A stretch of DNA of 64,000 nt, taken from Carya illinoinensis (lineage: Eukaryota; Streptophyta; Magnoliopsida; Fagales; Juglandaceae). The stretch lies in contig NC_056766.1 of NCBI RefSeq assembly GCF_018687715.1, positions 16,246,001-16,310,000 of the forward strand. The letters are read 5' to 3'. Below, piece after piece: positions 53,301-64,000 of the stretch (the stretch's first letter is position 1; the number at the start of each line of letters is the position of its first letter). A program made the position numbers and the translations under genes. Below the pieces are notes generated by a model. It was not told the DNA's origin and ran no database searches. It saw nothing but the letters and a program-made list of their open reading frames with translations.

Positions 53301-56300
53301 TAGACGATTATTTATTGACCTTTTGAGCCCAACGCAATAGCACTAAATATTTTTAATAAAATAAGACAAAAATAAAGAGTAAGCAAGAGTGCATACAACT
53401 CGTATTTTTGCTCAAAAGCTTATCAAGTTCAGCAGGTGGGGAGGGCTAGATTATTTTTTACTAATTTTTTCTTGTAACAATGGTTGCAACTACTATTGAA
53501 CTCACCAAAGCAATCACGTGAGGCCATAAAGCATCACAAACGCCAAATATTGTAAAAAAGATTTATTCTTTTAGTATGTGTATATAAATGGCTGAATTGA
53601 ATTATTAGATTTAACTATATTTGTTATTTATTTGGGTAAAGTCGTGAAGATAATCAAAACATATGGATATATCCCTTTGGATTTTTTGCATTAATTGTAG
53701 TGATTCTCTCCCTAATAACTCGGAGGGTTTACCTAGCATACATTGTTGTGTGCCTTTGTAAGACTTATCCGATCCATTATGGGTTATTTGGCATTCACTA
53801 CGATGGACCAATAAGTACTAAATATCCATTCCAACCATTAACATCAAGAAAGAGAAAAATAGGTTGCAAAATTGCAAAATTTTTTTCTAAAAAAAGAGCT
53901 GATCCCATATTAATAAGCAAGAAAGATAAAAAAAGCGTTGGGTTCATAAATGTGTAGTTGTACCCCTTACCCTTCTTCCACCGTTGACAACGGAAAGTAT
54001 CCATGAGATGGTAGTTGACATCTTCTCTGATGCGAGACTAGACCCAAGAGCGAGATCTGACCAAATCTCGGCTTGGAATATTGGGGGGTTAGCATGGATT
54101 ATTTTTCAACCTTCTGAACCCAACGTAAATGCACATAATTGTTTTAATAAAATAAGACAAAAATAAAGAGTAGGCAAGAGTGCATGCAACTCGCATTTTT
54201 GCTCAAGAAGTTTATCAAGTTCAGCAAGTGGGACGGGCTAGATTATATTTTACTAGTTTTTTCTTGCAACAATGGTAGCAATCACTACTGAACAAACCAG
54301 AACAATCTTTTGAGGCCATAAAGCATCAAAAAGGCCAAAGATCATAAAAAAGATTCATTCTTTTAGTACGTATATAGAAACGGTTGAATTGAATTGTTAG
54401 ATTTACCTATAGGTGTTGTTTACCGGGGTATAGTCATGAAGATAATCAATACAGATGGATATATCCCTTTTGATTTTCTGCATTAATTGTAGTGATTCTC
54501 TTCCTAATAACTCGGAGGCTTTACCTAGCATACATTATTGAGTACCTCTCTAAGACTTATCAGATCAATTATGGGTTCTTTGACATTTAGTACGATGGAC
54601 CTGTAAGTACTAAATATCCATTCCAACCATCACCATCAAGAATGTGATCAATAGGTTGCAAAATTTCACATTTTTTTTCTAAAAAAAGCACTGATACCAT
54701 ATCAATCCGCAAGAAAGAAAAAAAAAAGTAGTGGGTTCATAAAAGTGTAGCTGTACGCCTAACCCTTCTTCCACCGTCGAGAATGGAGAGTTTCCATGAG
54801 ATGCTCGTTGACATCTTCTCTGATGCGAGACCTGACCCAAGAGCCAGATCTGACCCAGTCTCGGCTTGGAATATTGGGGGGCTTAGCGAGGATTATTTAT
54901 CGACCTTCTGAACCCAACGCAAAAGCACTTAGCTGTTGTAATAAAATAAGACAAAAATGAAGAGTAAGCAAGAGTACATACAGCTCATATTTTTACTCAA
55001 AAGCTTATCAATTTCAGTAGGTGGGAAGGAGTAGATTGTTTTTTACTAGTTTTTTCTTGCAACAATGGTTGCAACTACTACTGAACTCACCAGAGCAATC
55101 ATGTGAGGCCATAAAGCATCACAAATGCCAAAGATCGTAAAAGAGATTCAGTCTTTTAGTATGTATATATAAATGGCTGAATTGAATTGTTAGATTTAAC
55201 TATATGTGTTATTTATAGGGGTAAAGTCGTGAAGATAATCAATACAGATGGATATATCCCTTTGGATTTTCTGCATTAATTGTAGTGATTCTCTCCCTAA
55301 TAACTCGGAGGCTTTACCTAGCATACATTGTTGTGTACCTCTGTAAGACTTATAAGATCCATTATGGGTTCTTTGACATTCACTAGAGGGACCTATAGGT
55401 ACAAAATATCCATTCTAACCATCAACATCAAGAATGAGATAAATAGGTTGCAAAATTTCAGATTTGTTTTCTAAAAAAAGAGCGGATACAATATCAATCC
55501 ACAAGAATGATAAAAAAAGCATTGCATTCATAAAAGTGTAGCTGTTCTCCTTACCCTTCTTCCACCGTCGAGAATAGAGAGTTTCCGTGAGATGCTCATT
55601 GAAATCTTCTCTGATGCGAGACCGGACCCAAGAGCAAGATTAGACCCAGTCTTAGCTCGGAATATTGGGGGGTTAGCATGGATTATTTATCGACCTTTTG
55701 AATGCAATGCAAGAGCACATAGTTATTTTAATAAAAAAAGATAAAAATAAAGTGTAATTAAGAGGTCATACAGCTCTCATTTTTACTCAAGAAGCTTATC
55801 AAGTTCAGCAAGTGGGAATTGATAGATTATATTTTACAAGTTTTTTCTTCCTACAATGGTAGCAATTACTACTAAACTCACCAGAGCAATCACGTGAGGT
55901 CATAAAGCATCACAAACACCGAAGATCGTAAAAAAGATTCATTCATTTAGTATGTATATATAAATGGTTGAATTGAATTGTTAGATTTGCCTATATGTGT
56001 TGCTTAGAGGATTACAGTCGTGAAGATAATCAATACAGATGGATATATCGTTTTCAATTTTTTGCATTAATTGGAGTGATTCCCTCCCTAATAACTCCGA
56101 GGCTTTACCTAGCATACATTGTTGTGTGCCTTTGTAAGACTTATCAGATTCATTATGGGTTCTTTGGCATTCACTACGATGGACCAATAAGTACTAAAAT
56201 ATCCATTCCAACTGTCAACATCAAGATTGAGATAAAATGGGTTGGCAAATTGCAGAAGTTTTTCTAAAAGAAGAGGTGAGACCATATCAATCCTTAAGAA

Positions 56301-59105
56301 AGATAAAAAAAAAGCGTTGGGTTCATAAAAGTGTAGTTTCACCCATTACCCTTCTTCCAGTGTCGAGAACGGAGAGTTTCCGTGAGATGCTCGTTGACAT
56401 GTTCTTCGATGCTAGACCATGACCCAAGAGCCAGATCTGACCCAGTCTTGGCTTGGAATATTTGCGGGTTAGCATGGATTATTTATCGACCTTTTGAACC
56501 CAACGCTAGACCACATAATTGTTTTAACTAAATAAGACAAAAATAAAGAGAAAGCAACAGTGCATACAACTCGTGTTTTTGCTCAAGAAGCTTATCAAGT
56601 TCAGTAGGTGGGAAGGGCTAGATTATATTTTTCTAGTTTCTTCTTGCAAAAATGGTTGCAATCACTACTGAACTCACCAGAGTAATCATGTGAGGCCACA
56701 AAGCATCATAAATGCTAAAGATCGTAAAAAGGATTCATTTTTTAGTATGTATATATAAATGGATGAATTGAACTGTTTGATTTACTTATATGTGTTGTTT
56801 AGAGGGTTACAGTCATGAAGATAATCAATATAGATGGATATATCGTTTTTGATTTTCTGCTTTAATTTGAGTGATTCTCTTCCTAATAACTCGGAGGCTT
56901 TACATAGCATACATTGTTGTGTGCCTTTGTACGAGTTATCAGGTCGATTATGGGTTCTTTGGCATTCACGATGATGGACCTATTAGTATTAAATATCCAT
57001 TCCAACCATCAAGATGAAGAATGAGATAAATCAAATGGAAAATTGCAGAATTTTTTCTAAAAAAAGCACTGATACCATATCAATCCGCAAGAAAGATAAA
57101 AAAAGCGTTGGCTTCATAAAAGTGTAGCTATACCCCTTACCCTTCTTCCACCGTCGAGAATGGAGAGTTTCCGTGAGATGCTCGTTGACATCTTCTCTGA
57201 TGTGAGACTTGACCTAAGAGCCAGATCTAACCCAGTCTCGGCTGGAATATTGGGGGGTTAGCATGGATTATTTATCGACCTTTTGAACCCAATGCTATAC
57301 CACATAATTGTTTTAACTAAATAAGACAAAAATAAAGAGAAAGCAATAGTGCATACAACTCTTGTTTTTGCTCAAGAAGCTTATCAAGTTCAGCCGGTGG
57401 GAAGGGCTAGATTATATTTTTCTAGTTTCTTCTTGCAACAATGGTTGCAATCACTACTGAACTCACCAGAGCAATCACGTGAGGCCATCACAAACACCAA
57501 AGATCATAAAAAGGATTCATTCTTTTAGTGTGTATATAAAAATGGCTGAATTGAACTGTTTGATTTACTTATATGTGTTGTTTATAGGGTTACAGTCGTG
57601 AAGATAATCAATACAGATGGATATATCTTTTTCAATTTTCTGCTTTAATTTGAGTGATTCTCTCCCTAATAACTCGGAGGCTTTACCTAGCATACATTGT
57701 TGTGTGCCTATGTACGACTTATTAGACCCATTATGGGTTCTTTGGCATTCACTACGATGGACCTATAAGTACTAAATATTCATTCCAACCACTAACATTA
57801 AGAATGAGATAAATAGGATGGAAAATAGCAGAATTTTTTCTTAAAAAAGTGCTGAAACCATATCAATCCGCAAGAAAGATAAAAAAAAGCGTTGGGTTCT
57901 TAAAAGTGTAGCTGTTACCATTACCCTTCTTCCATCGTCGAGAACAGAGAGTTTCCGTGAGAGGCTCGTTGACATCTTCTCTGATGCGAGACCTGAGCTA
58001 AGAGCCAGATCTAACCCCGTCTCGAATTGGAATATTGGGGGGTTAGCATGGATTATTTATCGACCTTTTGAACAAATGCTAGACCACATAATTGTTTTAA
58101 CTAAATAAGACAAAAATAAAGAGAAAGCAACAATGCATACAACTCGCGTTTTTGCTCAGGAAGCTTATCAAGTTCAGCAGGTGGGAAGGGCTAGATTATA
58201 TTTTTCTAGTTTCTTCTTGCAACAATGGTTGCAATCACTACTGTACTCACCAGAGCAATCACGTGAGGCCACAAAGCATCACAAACGCCAAGATCGTAAA
58301 AAGGATTCATTCCTTTAGTATGTATATATAAATAGCTAAATTGAACTGTTTGATTTACTTGTATGTGTTGTTTATAGGGTTACAGTCATGAAGATAATCA
58401 ATACAGATGGATATATCCTTCAATTTTCTGCTTTAATTTGAGTGATTCTCTCCCTAATAACTCGGAGGCTTTACCTAGCATACATTGTTGTGTGCCTCTG
58501 TACGACTTATCAGATCCATTATGTGTTCTTTGGCATTCACTACGATGAACCTATAAGTACTAAATATCCATTCCAACCATCAACATCATGAATGAGATAA
58601 ATAGGATGGAAAATTGCAGAATTTTTTCTAAAAAAAGAGATGATTCCATATCAATCAGATAAAAAAAGTGTTGGGTTCATAAAAGTGTAGCTGTACCCCT
58701 TACCCTTCTTCCACCGTCGAGAATGGAGAGTTTCCGTGAGATGCTCGTTGACATCTTATCTGATGCGAGACCTGAGCAAAGAGCCAGATCTGACCCAGTC
58801 TCGGCTTGGAATATTGGGGGGTTAGCATGGATTATTTATCGACCTTGTGAACCCAATGCTAGACCACATAATTGTTCTATCTAAATAAGACAAAAATAAA
58901 GAGAAAGCAACAGTGCATACATCTCACATTTTTGTTCAAGAAGCTTATCAAGTTCTGCAAGTGGGCAAGGCTAGAGTTTATTGTACTGAACTTTTGTTTG
59001 AACAACAGCAACAATCCCCATGTAACTAACCGGGGAAATTACATATGGCCACAAAACATGACAAACACCAAAGAACATAAAAAAGATCCTTTCTTTTTCA
59101 ATAAA
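47399..59105. repeat. Tandem array of ~15 copies of a ~790-bp unit
   Basis: The anchor GGTTGCAAAAT or close variants recurs at 47,400, 48,140, 48,894, 49,635, 50,420, 51,210, 51,995, 52,786, 53,071, 53,862, 54,654, 55,446, 56,240, 57,033, 57,826 and 58,604. Typical spacing is 785-794 bp. Early units are 740-754 bp because of two short deletions, and one junction (52,970-53,071) is a truncated unit of 285 bp. A second marker, AGCATGGATTATTTATC, follows each anchor at the same offset. Units are about 85-95% alike by eye and have no intact long frame. The right end (58,980-59,105) is a more diverged part-unit. The monomer's identity is unknown. Confidence 0.9.
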
Positions 59106-59779
59106 CTTGCAGAAACATAGTTGTTAAAGATGTGTTTGACACCATCGACTCCTTGGACATTTGCAGGAAATAAAAGGGTGGCATCGCGTGCTCGGTGGTT
59201 CTCTAATGCTTGAGGGACCAAGGCCAGCCCACCTTGAGTAGACCGAGGCCCCCACAATGAAGAATGGATTATAAAAAAACAATAAAAAATAGCTTAGCTA
59301 AAGATCAACGTTAAAATCAACTCTTGCCTAAAATAAAATCAGCATGAAAGGATAAAATTTTGACAACAGCACCATTACAGAGTATTTGGAACGCCAAATT
59401 TTAGCTCTACTCCATTGTTACTGTTCCCCATTCCACCCCGTCCCTTCCACTCCACGGCCAAAGAATTGAAAAAAAAGAAAAAAGATAAAGAAAAAAACAA
59501 CACAAAATAAGAGAAAAAAATAAAAAAATCAAGAGAGTAAAGAGGTTTTCATAGCTGAAGCACATGATTTATAAGAGGTCTTACCACATCATTGTGCATT
59601 ATGTAGCTTATGAGAAGATAGAGGTGTGTCACTTTTTAACAGACATGTATTGGAAAAAGCATAATTATTGAACAATGCAAAGCCCTGTATTATCAAGAGG
59701 GTCTGCGACAGAGAGAAATCAAGAGTGCATATAACATGTATTTAACTAGTCTTTTAATTGAAGGGACCTCAAGGAGCGA
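59106..59779. other. Spacer between the array and the last LINE
   Basis: A minus-strand frame at 59,039-59,257 (…ALVPQALENHRARDATLLF…) joins the diverged last array unit to unique sequence and has protein-like composition but no recognised domain. An A-rich block lies near 59,460-59,530. I see nothing else. Confidence 0.35.
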
Positions 59780-60015
59780 CAAGGTCCTTCTCTCTCTACT
59801 CTCGGGCGAGTGAGAGTGTAAGGTTATGTTTCTTTTTATCTTGATACAAAGAAAGCTGTCTCATAGCGAGATCTAAGAGCTGTGGTGTAGTGCAGTGTGT
59901 TTATTTATAGGGTGATTTTTGATACGAGATTCTTCTAGGTAATCAGGACTCCAATTCTTGTGAGTTATTAGTCCCAGTGAGTTATTAGCCCCAGTGTGTG
60001 TGAGGCAGATCATCC

Positions 60016-61474
60016 ATGGGCGATGAGGACCTATCAAAGCTATGGGAAGGTCTAACACTGACAGAGGATGAACAAGCATTTGTCAAAGTCTCCGACAAGG
60101 ATCTCATGGAGGCGGCTCAAAGGGGATCCTTCTGTCTGTTGGCAAAGGTCATCACCGAAAGAATTTTCAATAAGGAGGCTTTTCGATCAACCATGCTCCA
60201 GGTATGGAAGTTGGAAGGAGCAGTAACTTTCACTGAGTTAGGGGAGAGCAGTTTTATGATGGAATTTGGGATGAAGGTAGACAAGGACAAGATATTAAGA
60301 GGAAGGCCATGGACCTTTGATCGAAGCCTGATAGGAATCCAAGACATTGATAGCAGTCTTCCCCCTAGTGCAGTCGGTTTCTCTCCAGAACCTTTCTTGG
60401 TGCAAATCCACAACATCCCTTTTGCATGCATGACAGAAAACTATGGCCACCAAATTGCATCGGCTATAGGAAGAGTTCTAAAGGTGGAAGTGAACAGAGA
60501 TGGCCAAGGTTGGGGAAAATGTCTGCGTGTCTTTGTTGAGGTAGATATCACCAAACCTCTAGTTCGTGGGAGATGGGCGGTAGCAGGAGACAGGAAAGTC
60601 TGGTCTGCCTTCAAGTACGAGAGACTCCAAAGTTTTTGTTTCAGATGTGGAGTCATTATGCATCAAGGTAGGGGATGTTATAACCAAAGACCTCAAGAAG
60701 ATCAACCTGCCTAGTTTGGTCCCTGGTTGCGTACCACACCAAACAAGACCCCTTCAATTTCTACCAAGTCCTATGGAGTTAAACCAGATCCAAAAAAATC
60801 ATCCCTCAACCATGGATCGAAGTGGCCAGCTCTTTTGGAACCATAACGAAGAACAAAAGGAACAAGCAAGGCAGCAAGCCCAGAATCCTTCTAAGGAAAC
60901 TGGTACAATGGTGCAAGGCTATAAGGAGGAGCTACCTACTAAGTCACAAGTCAGTAGAAGATCTCTGCAAGAAGGACAGCCAGGTAAGCTCCCATACCTT
61001 TCCTCAATAGTCAATTGTCAGCTTTTACCCACAGAGGAAAGTAGTAGGCCATCCCTTTCTGTACATCCCAAACCAAACTCCCCTACTCTAGTAAAAGACT
61101 CTGTAGTCGAAATGGAACAAGACCCCACTACCATCAGCCTGGAACCAACCAATACTAACCCCAAGTCCCATCTCAGAAGTTCAAAAAGACTGGTCAAACT
61201 TTCTCAGGAGGACATAGCCCCTACTGAAGTTACTGTACAAACCAGGAAAACCACTTGGAAGAGGAAAGCCCGTGAACCCCACCCAGGTAGACCTGAATTC
61301 TCAATCACCCCTGTGGAACTGTTGAAGAAAAGATTTAGTGAAAGAACCTTGCAAGACATATCTAACATCAATGGCAAGAAAACCAAACTGGACAACATGC
61401 TTATCGAGATCAAACAAGAGTCTAAGGGTGAGCTACCTAAACAACTGGCAGAGGCTGCTAGGCAGCCTTGCTAA
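60016..61474 (+). pseudogene. LINE ORF1 with DUF4283 and CCHC knuckle (one stop, one frameshift)
   Basis: The first 232 codons from ATG 60,016 give the DUF4283-type RNA-binding region (for example GSFCLLAKVITERIFNKEAF at residues 37-56 and GRPWTFDRSLIGIQD at about 96-110). A zinc knuckle CFRCGVIMHQGRGC follows near residues 208-221. A TAG at 60,712-60,714 interrupts the usual (E/Q)FGPWLR motif, and a frameshift near 60,800-60,830 moves the rest to another frame that stays open to 61,474. That tail is basic and Ser/Pro/Lys-rich, as usual. The protein would coat the LINE RNA. Confidence 0.82.
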
Positions 61475-61479
61475 GAGTT

Positions 61480-62104
61480 ATGAGTTTAATAAGCTGGAAC
61501 TGCCGAGGGCTTGGGAACCCTCGGACAGTTCAATTCCTTAACCTCATGGTGAAGGACAAGTCCCCCTCCATGATTTTTCTCATGGAGACAAAGTGCACTA
61601 AAACAAGAATTGAAGAAGTTAAAAGAAGTCTGAGTTTTGATGCCTGCATCTCAGTTGAAAGTAGGGGAAGTAGTGGAGGTCTTGCCTTAATGTGGAAAAA
61701 GAATATGGAAGTGTCCATCTATAACTACTCTAGGTGGCATATCAGTGCTAGTATCTCGAGTCAAAAAGGCTCACTCCCATGGTTCTTCACGGGATTCAAT
61801 GGGCATCCTGAGACCTCTAAGAGGAAATGCAGCTGGGAGCTTTTAAAAGATCTTAAACCTTTGCCTAACACTCCATGGTTGGTCTGTGGTGATTTCAATG
61901 AAATTACTTGTCAAGATGAAAAAATGGGAGGTCGCCCCAGGCCTTATAACCAAATGGAGAAGTTCATAGAAGCTTTAGATTTTTGCTCATTGAAGATGAT
62001 TCTGATTGTAGGACCTAAGTACACCTGGTCCAATAACAGAAGAGGTACTGATTTCACTAAGGAGCAGCTAGACCGAGGGTTAGCAAACCCAGCTTGGTCT
62101 TAGA
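61480..62104 (+). pseudogene. LINE ORF2 endonuclease domain (open to a stop at 62,101)
   Basis: MSLISWNCRGLGNPRTVQFL opens ORF2 at 61,480, the classic start of plant LINE endonucleases. ETKCTK (catalytic Glu) follows near 61,585, VCGDFNEI near 61,880-61,905 (catalytic Asp and Asn) and GPKYTWSNNRRG near 62,010-62,047. The final SDHLPL motif lies just after the TAG at 62,101-62,103 (61,980-62,165 region), so the domain is complete except for that stop. It would nick DNA at T-rich targets. Confidence 0.84.
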
Positions 62105-62444
62105 GGTTCAAAGAGGCATGTTGTGTTGTATCTCCTGTAGTGAAGTCAGATCATCTACCTCTACATATTGCCCTATCAAGCAAGAGGCACTAGGGTAGCT
62201 CCCCTTCTAAATTATTCAGATTCGAAGCAGCCTGGACACTTAAGGAGATGTGTGCTCCTACCATAAAGAAGGCTTGGGGAAGACAGGGTTGGGGAGAGGA
62301 CCAAGTTCCACTAGTGGTAAGGAGATTGAGAAACTGCAGCACAGAGTTAAAGAAATGGAACACTAATGAAAACAGGGGTGCAACTGCTGAGGTTAAACAG
62401 AATATGTCAACCCTGTTTAAGTTACAAGAAGAGGGTCAAGGTAT
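62105..62444 (+). pseudogene. LINE ORF2 linker between endonuclease and RT (two stops)
   Basis: After the stop at 62,101 the SDHLPLHIALSSKR motif follows, another stop lies near 62,191, then a helical linker frame runs 62,248-62,454. It overlaps the RT frame by 10 bp with a change of frame near 62,445, indicating a small indel. Confidence 0.7.
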
Positions 62445-63983
62445 GTGGACTTAATGCTAAGATTGCAAAATGAGATTGAACAATCCCTTGAAGAGGAAGA
62501 CCTAAAGTGGAAGCAGAGAGCTAAGCAGCACTGGCTCAAAATGGGTGATCAGAACACTAAATTTTATCATCAACATGCCACCCAGAGAAGGAAAACAAAT
62601 AGGATCCACCAAGTAATGGATGGGCAGGGGTCACTGGTTACTGATAAACAACAGATTGGATCCATTTTTTCAGATTTTTTCTGTGATCTTTTTACCACAT
62701 CTAATCCAACAGGCATTGGTGAATGCATCAAGGATGTGCCCCTCAGAATTACAGGTGAGATGAATGAACATTTAGGGAGGGAGTTCACAGCAGAAGAAGT
62801 CAAGATGGTTGTGTTCTATATGAATGGCCTTGGCTCTCCAGGTCCAGACGGATTCCCAGCCTTATTCTATCAAACAAATTGGAATATAGTGGGAGAAGAG
62901 GTTACAAGATTTGCCCTCAACATTCTGAACAAAGATGGCTCTTTGGAGGGAAGCAATGACACTTTCATCACACTCATCCCAAAGGTCAAAGAAGCCAAGA
63001 GAGTTTCTGATTTCAGACCAATTAGTTTGTGTAATGTGTTATACAAAATAGTAGGAAAAGTAGTAGCAAATAGACTTAAAGCTGTTTTGCCTAACATTAT
63101 TTCCCAAAGTCAAAGTGCTTTTGTACCAGGTAGAGCCATCACAGACAACATTCTGGTGGCCTATGAAACTCTTCATTCAATGACAACTAGGATGCAAGGG
63201 AAATCAGGCTACATGGCATTCAAACTAGACATGAGCAAGGCATACGATCGTGTAGAATGGAGCTTTTTGACTGTAGTAATGAGCAAGCTGGGTTTCAGTA
63301 ACAGTTGGGTCTCCCTGATCTTGAAATGCATCTCCTCAGTTTCCTACTCTATCCTACTAAATGGTGAGCCACAAGGTTTCTTCATGCCCTCTCGAGGATT
63401 GAGGCAAGGGGACCCCCTCTCCCCTTACCTTTTTATCCTCTGTGCAGAAGCTTTGTCATGCATCTTACTCAAGGCAGAAAAGGAAGGAAGCATCTCGAGT
63501 GTGCCAGTGGGCAGAGGTCCTGTCAAAGTAAACCACCTCTTTTTTGCTGATGATAGCTTAATATTCTGCAAAGCCAACTCCCTTGAGTGGAGTAGACTAA
63601 TGAGGATTTTAACCCAATATGAACTTGCAACTGGCCAGAAGCTCAACAAGGAAAAGTCCTCAATCTATTTCAGCAAAAACACACCATCTGAGAACAAGAG
63701 CACCATCCTGAGGATAGCTGGGGTCAATGCAACAGGCTCATTTGAAAAGTACCTCGGCCTTCCCACCATGGTGGGGAGAACCAAGATTGCATCCTTCAAC
63801 AATTTAATTGATAGAGTTTGGACACGAGTGACAAATTGGAAAACAAACTCTCTGTCAATAGCTGAGAAAGAGATCCTAGTTAAATCAGTCTTACAAGCTA
63901 TCCCTACCTACACCATGGGGGTTTTCCTCCTTCCTCAATCTATAATAAATAGACTGGTCCAGCTCCTAAGAAAATTTTGGTGA
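62445..63983 (+). pseudogene. LINE ORF2 reverse transcriptase, 512 codons open
   Basis: A continuous 512-codon frame shows KQHWLKMGDQNTKFYHQHA (the W(L/K).GD.NTKFFH motif), SPGPDGFPALFYQ, the RT blocks FRPISLCNVLYKIVGKVVAN and SQSAFVPGRAITDNILVAYE, then FKLDMSKAYDRVEW (first catalytic Asp), RGLRQGDPLSPYLF and the active site HLFFADDSLIF with the two remaining aspartates. The thumb motif KYLGLPTMVGR follows. The frame ends at TGA 63,981-63,983 in KFW-stop-GF, where the usual residue is Trp (TGG to TGA). The active site is intact, so this is the most nearly functional enzyme in the window. Confidence 0.88.
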
Positions 63984-64000
63984 GGGTTTAATGAAGGAAG

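Larger units (their letters stand above)
59780..64000 (+). mobile_element. Third plant LINE, best preserved, runs off the right edge
   Basis: A 5' UTR-like stretch, ORF1 and ORF2 (endonuclease plus RT) lie in order on the plus strand, with only a handful of disabling changes, far fewer than in the other two LINEs. It is therefore the youngest of the three. The 5' UTR holds a 17-bp tandem duplication (GTGAGTTATTAG(T/C)CCCA near 59,960-59,995). The 3' part is outside the window. Confidence 0.85.

Noticed and set aside
47399..59105. CRISPR-like array
   Set aside because: Units are ~790 bp, repeats and spacers are not distinct, and the DNA is clearly of plant nuclear type.
47399..59105. Plastid or mitochondrial DNA insertion as source of the array
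   Set aside because: I could not match any unit to an organelle gene I know. A sequence search would settle it.

Overview
The window looks like nuclear DNA of a dicot tree. It is AT-rich, gene-poor and dominated by nested, decayed transposable elements, and its only clearly functional-looking host locus is a plant-type polycistronic snoRNA gene. Fagales, perhaps the walnut/hickory family, is my best guess, from the style of the MITEs and of the CGCTCGAGCG minisatellites. That guess is an inference from memory and is weak.

Layout. 1-146 may be the last exon of a host gene. 1.06-1.63 kb is a hAT-type MITE with an 8-bp target-site duplication (TSD). 2.0-5.35 kb is a dead LINE. 5.35-6.19 kb holds two rearranged MITE copies. 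8.0-12.3 kb is a decayed PIF/Harbinger element (Myb/SANT ORF plus DDE nuclease) split by an insertion that carries a 51-bp minisatellite. 13.0-14.3 kb is a minus-strand plant transposon-protein pseudogene. 15.8-16.5 kb holds LINE remnants. 17.8-19.55 kb is the snoRNA locus: a Site II/telo-box/TATA promoter followed by five box C/D snoRNA candidates on the plus strand.

20,107-38,980 is one Ty1/copia element, proven by its two LTRs, the primer-binding site, the polypurine tract and a shared GCATG TSD. It has been stretched to nearly 19 kb by younger insertions: a minus-strand chromodomain Ty3/gypsy element (21,024-30,544, TSD GACAC), which itself carries a 3.3-kb solo LTR (TSD GGTAG) and a 0.7-kb solo LTR (TSD ATAAC); a 1.4-kb palindromic element; a 2.0-kb solo LTR that splits the gag zinc knuckle (TSD TGGGT); and a MITE. 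40.0-45.5 kb is a degenerate minisatellite followed by a second dead LINE with ORF1, endonuclease, RT and RNase H. 46.4-47.4 kb is a truncated gypsy fragment. 47.4-59.1 kb is a tandem array of about 15 copies of a ~790-bp unit that I cannot identify. 59.8-64.0 kb is a third, much better preserved LINE running off the right edge.

The genes do not form a metabolic system. The two parts most worth pursuing are the snoRNA locus, whose guides match neighbouring sites in the 5' end of 25S rRNA, and the ~790-bp array.
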